Assembly (NCBI GenBank): GCA_027364845.1
Contig: DAHXOO010000004.1
Coordinates: forward strand, 51,841-115,840
Length of the DNA stretch: 64,000 nt
Direction of reading: 5' to 3'
Origin: Pseudomonadota bacterium
GTDB taxonomy: Bacteria; Pseudomonadota; Gammaproteobacteria; Acidiferrobacterales; UBA6901
The notes under the pieces are model-generated. The model ran no database searches and had not been told where the DNA came from. It saw only the letters and a list, made by a program, of their open reading frames with translations. This document shows positions 63,976-64,000 of the stretch, piece after piece. Position 1 is the stretch's first letter. Every line of letters begins with the position of its first letter. The position numbers and the translations under genes are program-made.

Positions 63976-64000
63976 ACTCACCCGGGTTTGACCTATACCG

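Larger units (their letters stand above)
63675..64000. other. Leader-like region to the window edge
   Basis: No gene. It contains the ops element (63753-63764) and a strong hairpin (63957-63975). Likely the 5' leader of an operon beyond the window. Confidence 0.5.

Noticed and set aside
1-64000. tRNA, rRNA, CRISPR arrays
   Set aside because: No T-arm signature, rRNA stretch or regularly spaced short repeat was found by eye.

Overview
The window is chromosomal DNA of a GC-rich gammaproteobacterium. The evidence is the set of genes typical of that class: rsd, rfaH, lapA-lapB-pyrF, ihfB after rpsA, a bifunctional chorismate mutase/prephenate dehydratase, and a yciK / gph (mupP-like) / ubiG / mtaD / mtnA / gyrA / serC / pheA / hisC / tyrA / aroA / cmk / rpsA / ihfB order that resembles Pseudomonas and other gammaproteobacteria. 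A hydrogenase-4-like membrane complex and many secreted or outer-membrane proteins of unknown function suggest an environmental, possibly chemolithotrophic lineage. That last point is inference, and I cannot name the genus. I found no rRNA, tRNA or CRISPR array.

Layout. (1) 1-6.9 kb: the 3' part of a trehalose synthase/maltokinase fusion, a conserved-TM-helix channel-like protein, a secreted lipoprotein plus outer-membrane barrel pair, a small membrane protein and tsaB. (2) 7-16 kb: a broken mutS2, then a six-gene operon on the minus strand (hyfBCEFGI-like) whose large subunit lacks the Ni-binding cysteines. (3) 16.4-21.5 kb: a CorB/CNNM-type protein, a YpjD-like protein, ffh and rsd. (4) 21.5-26.4 kb: an IS graveyard (degenerate IS110, an IS30 fragment, an 80-bp stray piece of moaA), an AraC regulator and three small secreted proteins or lipoproteins. 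(5) 26.4-34.9 kb: moaA, an outer-membrane protein, a yciK-like SDR without its catalytic lysine, a REC-GGDEF protein, and the rmuC / gph / ubiG / mtaD minus-strand operon. (6) 34.9-42.1 kb: an intact IS4-type element with a 9-bp target duplication directly upstream of mtaD, a DUF433/DnaQ-like exonuclease pair, mtnA, and an accessory segment bounded by two 166-bp direct repeats that holds a DUF2892 protein, an ECF-like sigma factor, an unknown protein and a hicBA toxin-antitoxin pair. (7) 42.1-61.2 kb: gyrA, then serine and aromatic amino acid biosynthesis, cmk, rpsA, ihfB, lapAB and pyrF, interrupted at 49.2-52.5 kb by an accessory patch (nucleotidyltransferase-like gene, Sel1 protein, hipA remnant). 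(8) 61.3-64 kb: rfaH, a mazEF-type pair, a winged-helix regulator with a palindrome over its promoter, and an exact ops element (the RfaH recruitment sequence) near the right edge, pointing to an RfaH-controlled operon beyond the window.

The core genes form a precursor supply and macromolecule synthesis block: serC/serA make serine; aroF/aroA/pheA/tyrA/hisC make aromatic amino acids and histidine; cmk/rpsA/ihfB serve nucleotide metabolism, translation and nucleoid functions; lapAB controls LPS synthesis. Accessory DNA has entered at junctions that are contiguous in relatives: mtaD|mtnA, mtnA|gyrA and hisC|aroF. The points most worth a second look are the Ehr-type complex, the repeat-bounded sigma-factor cassette, the DUF433-exonuclease overlap and the rfaH/ops/regulator module.
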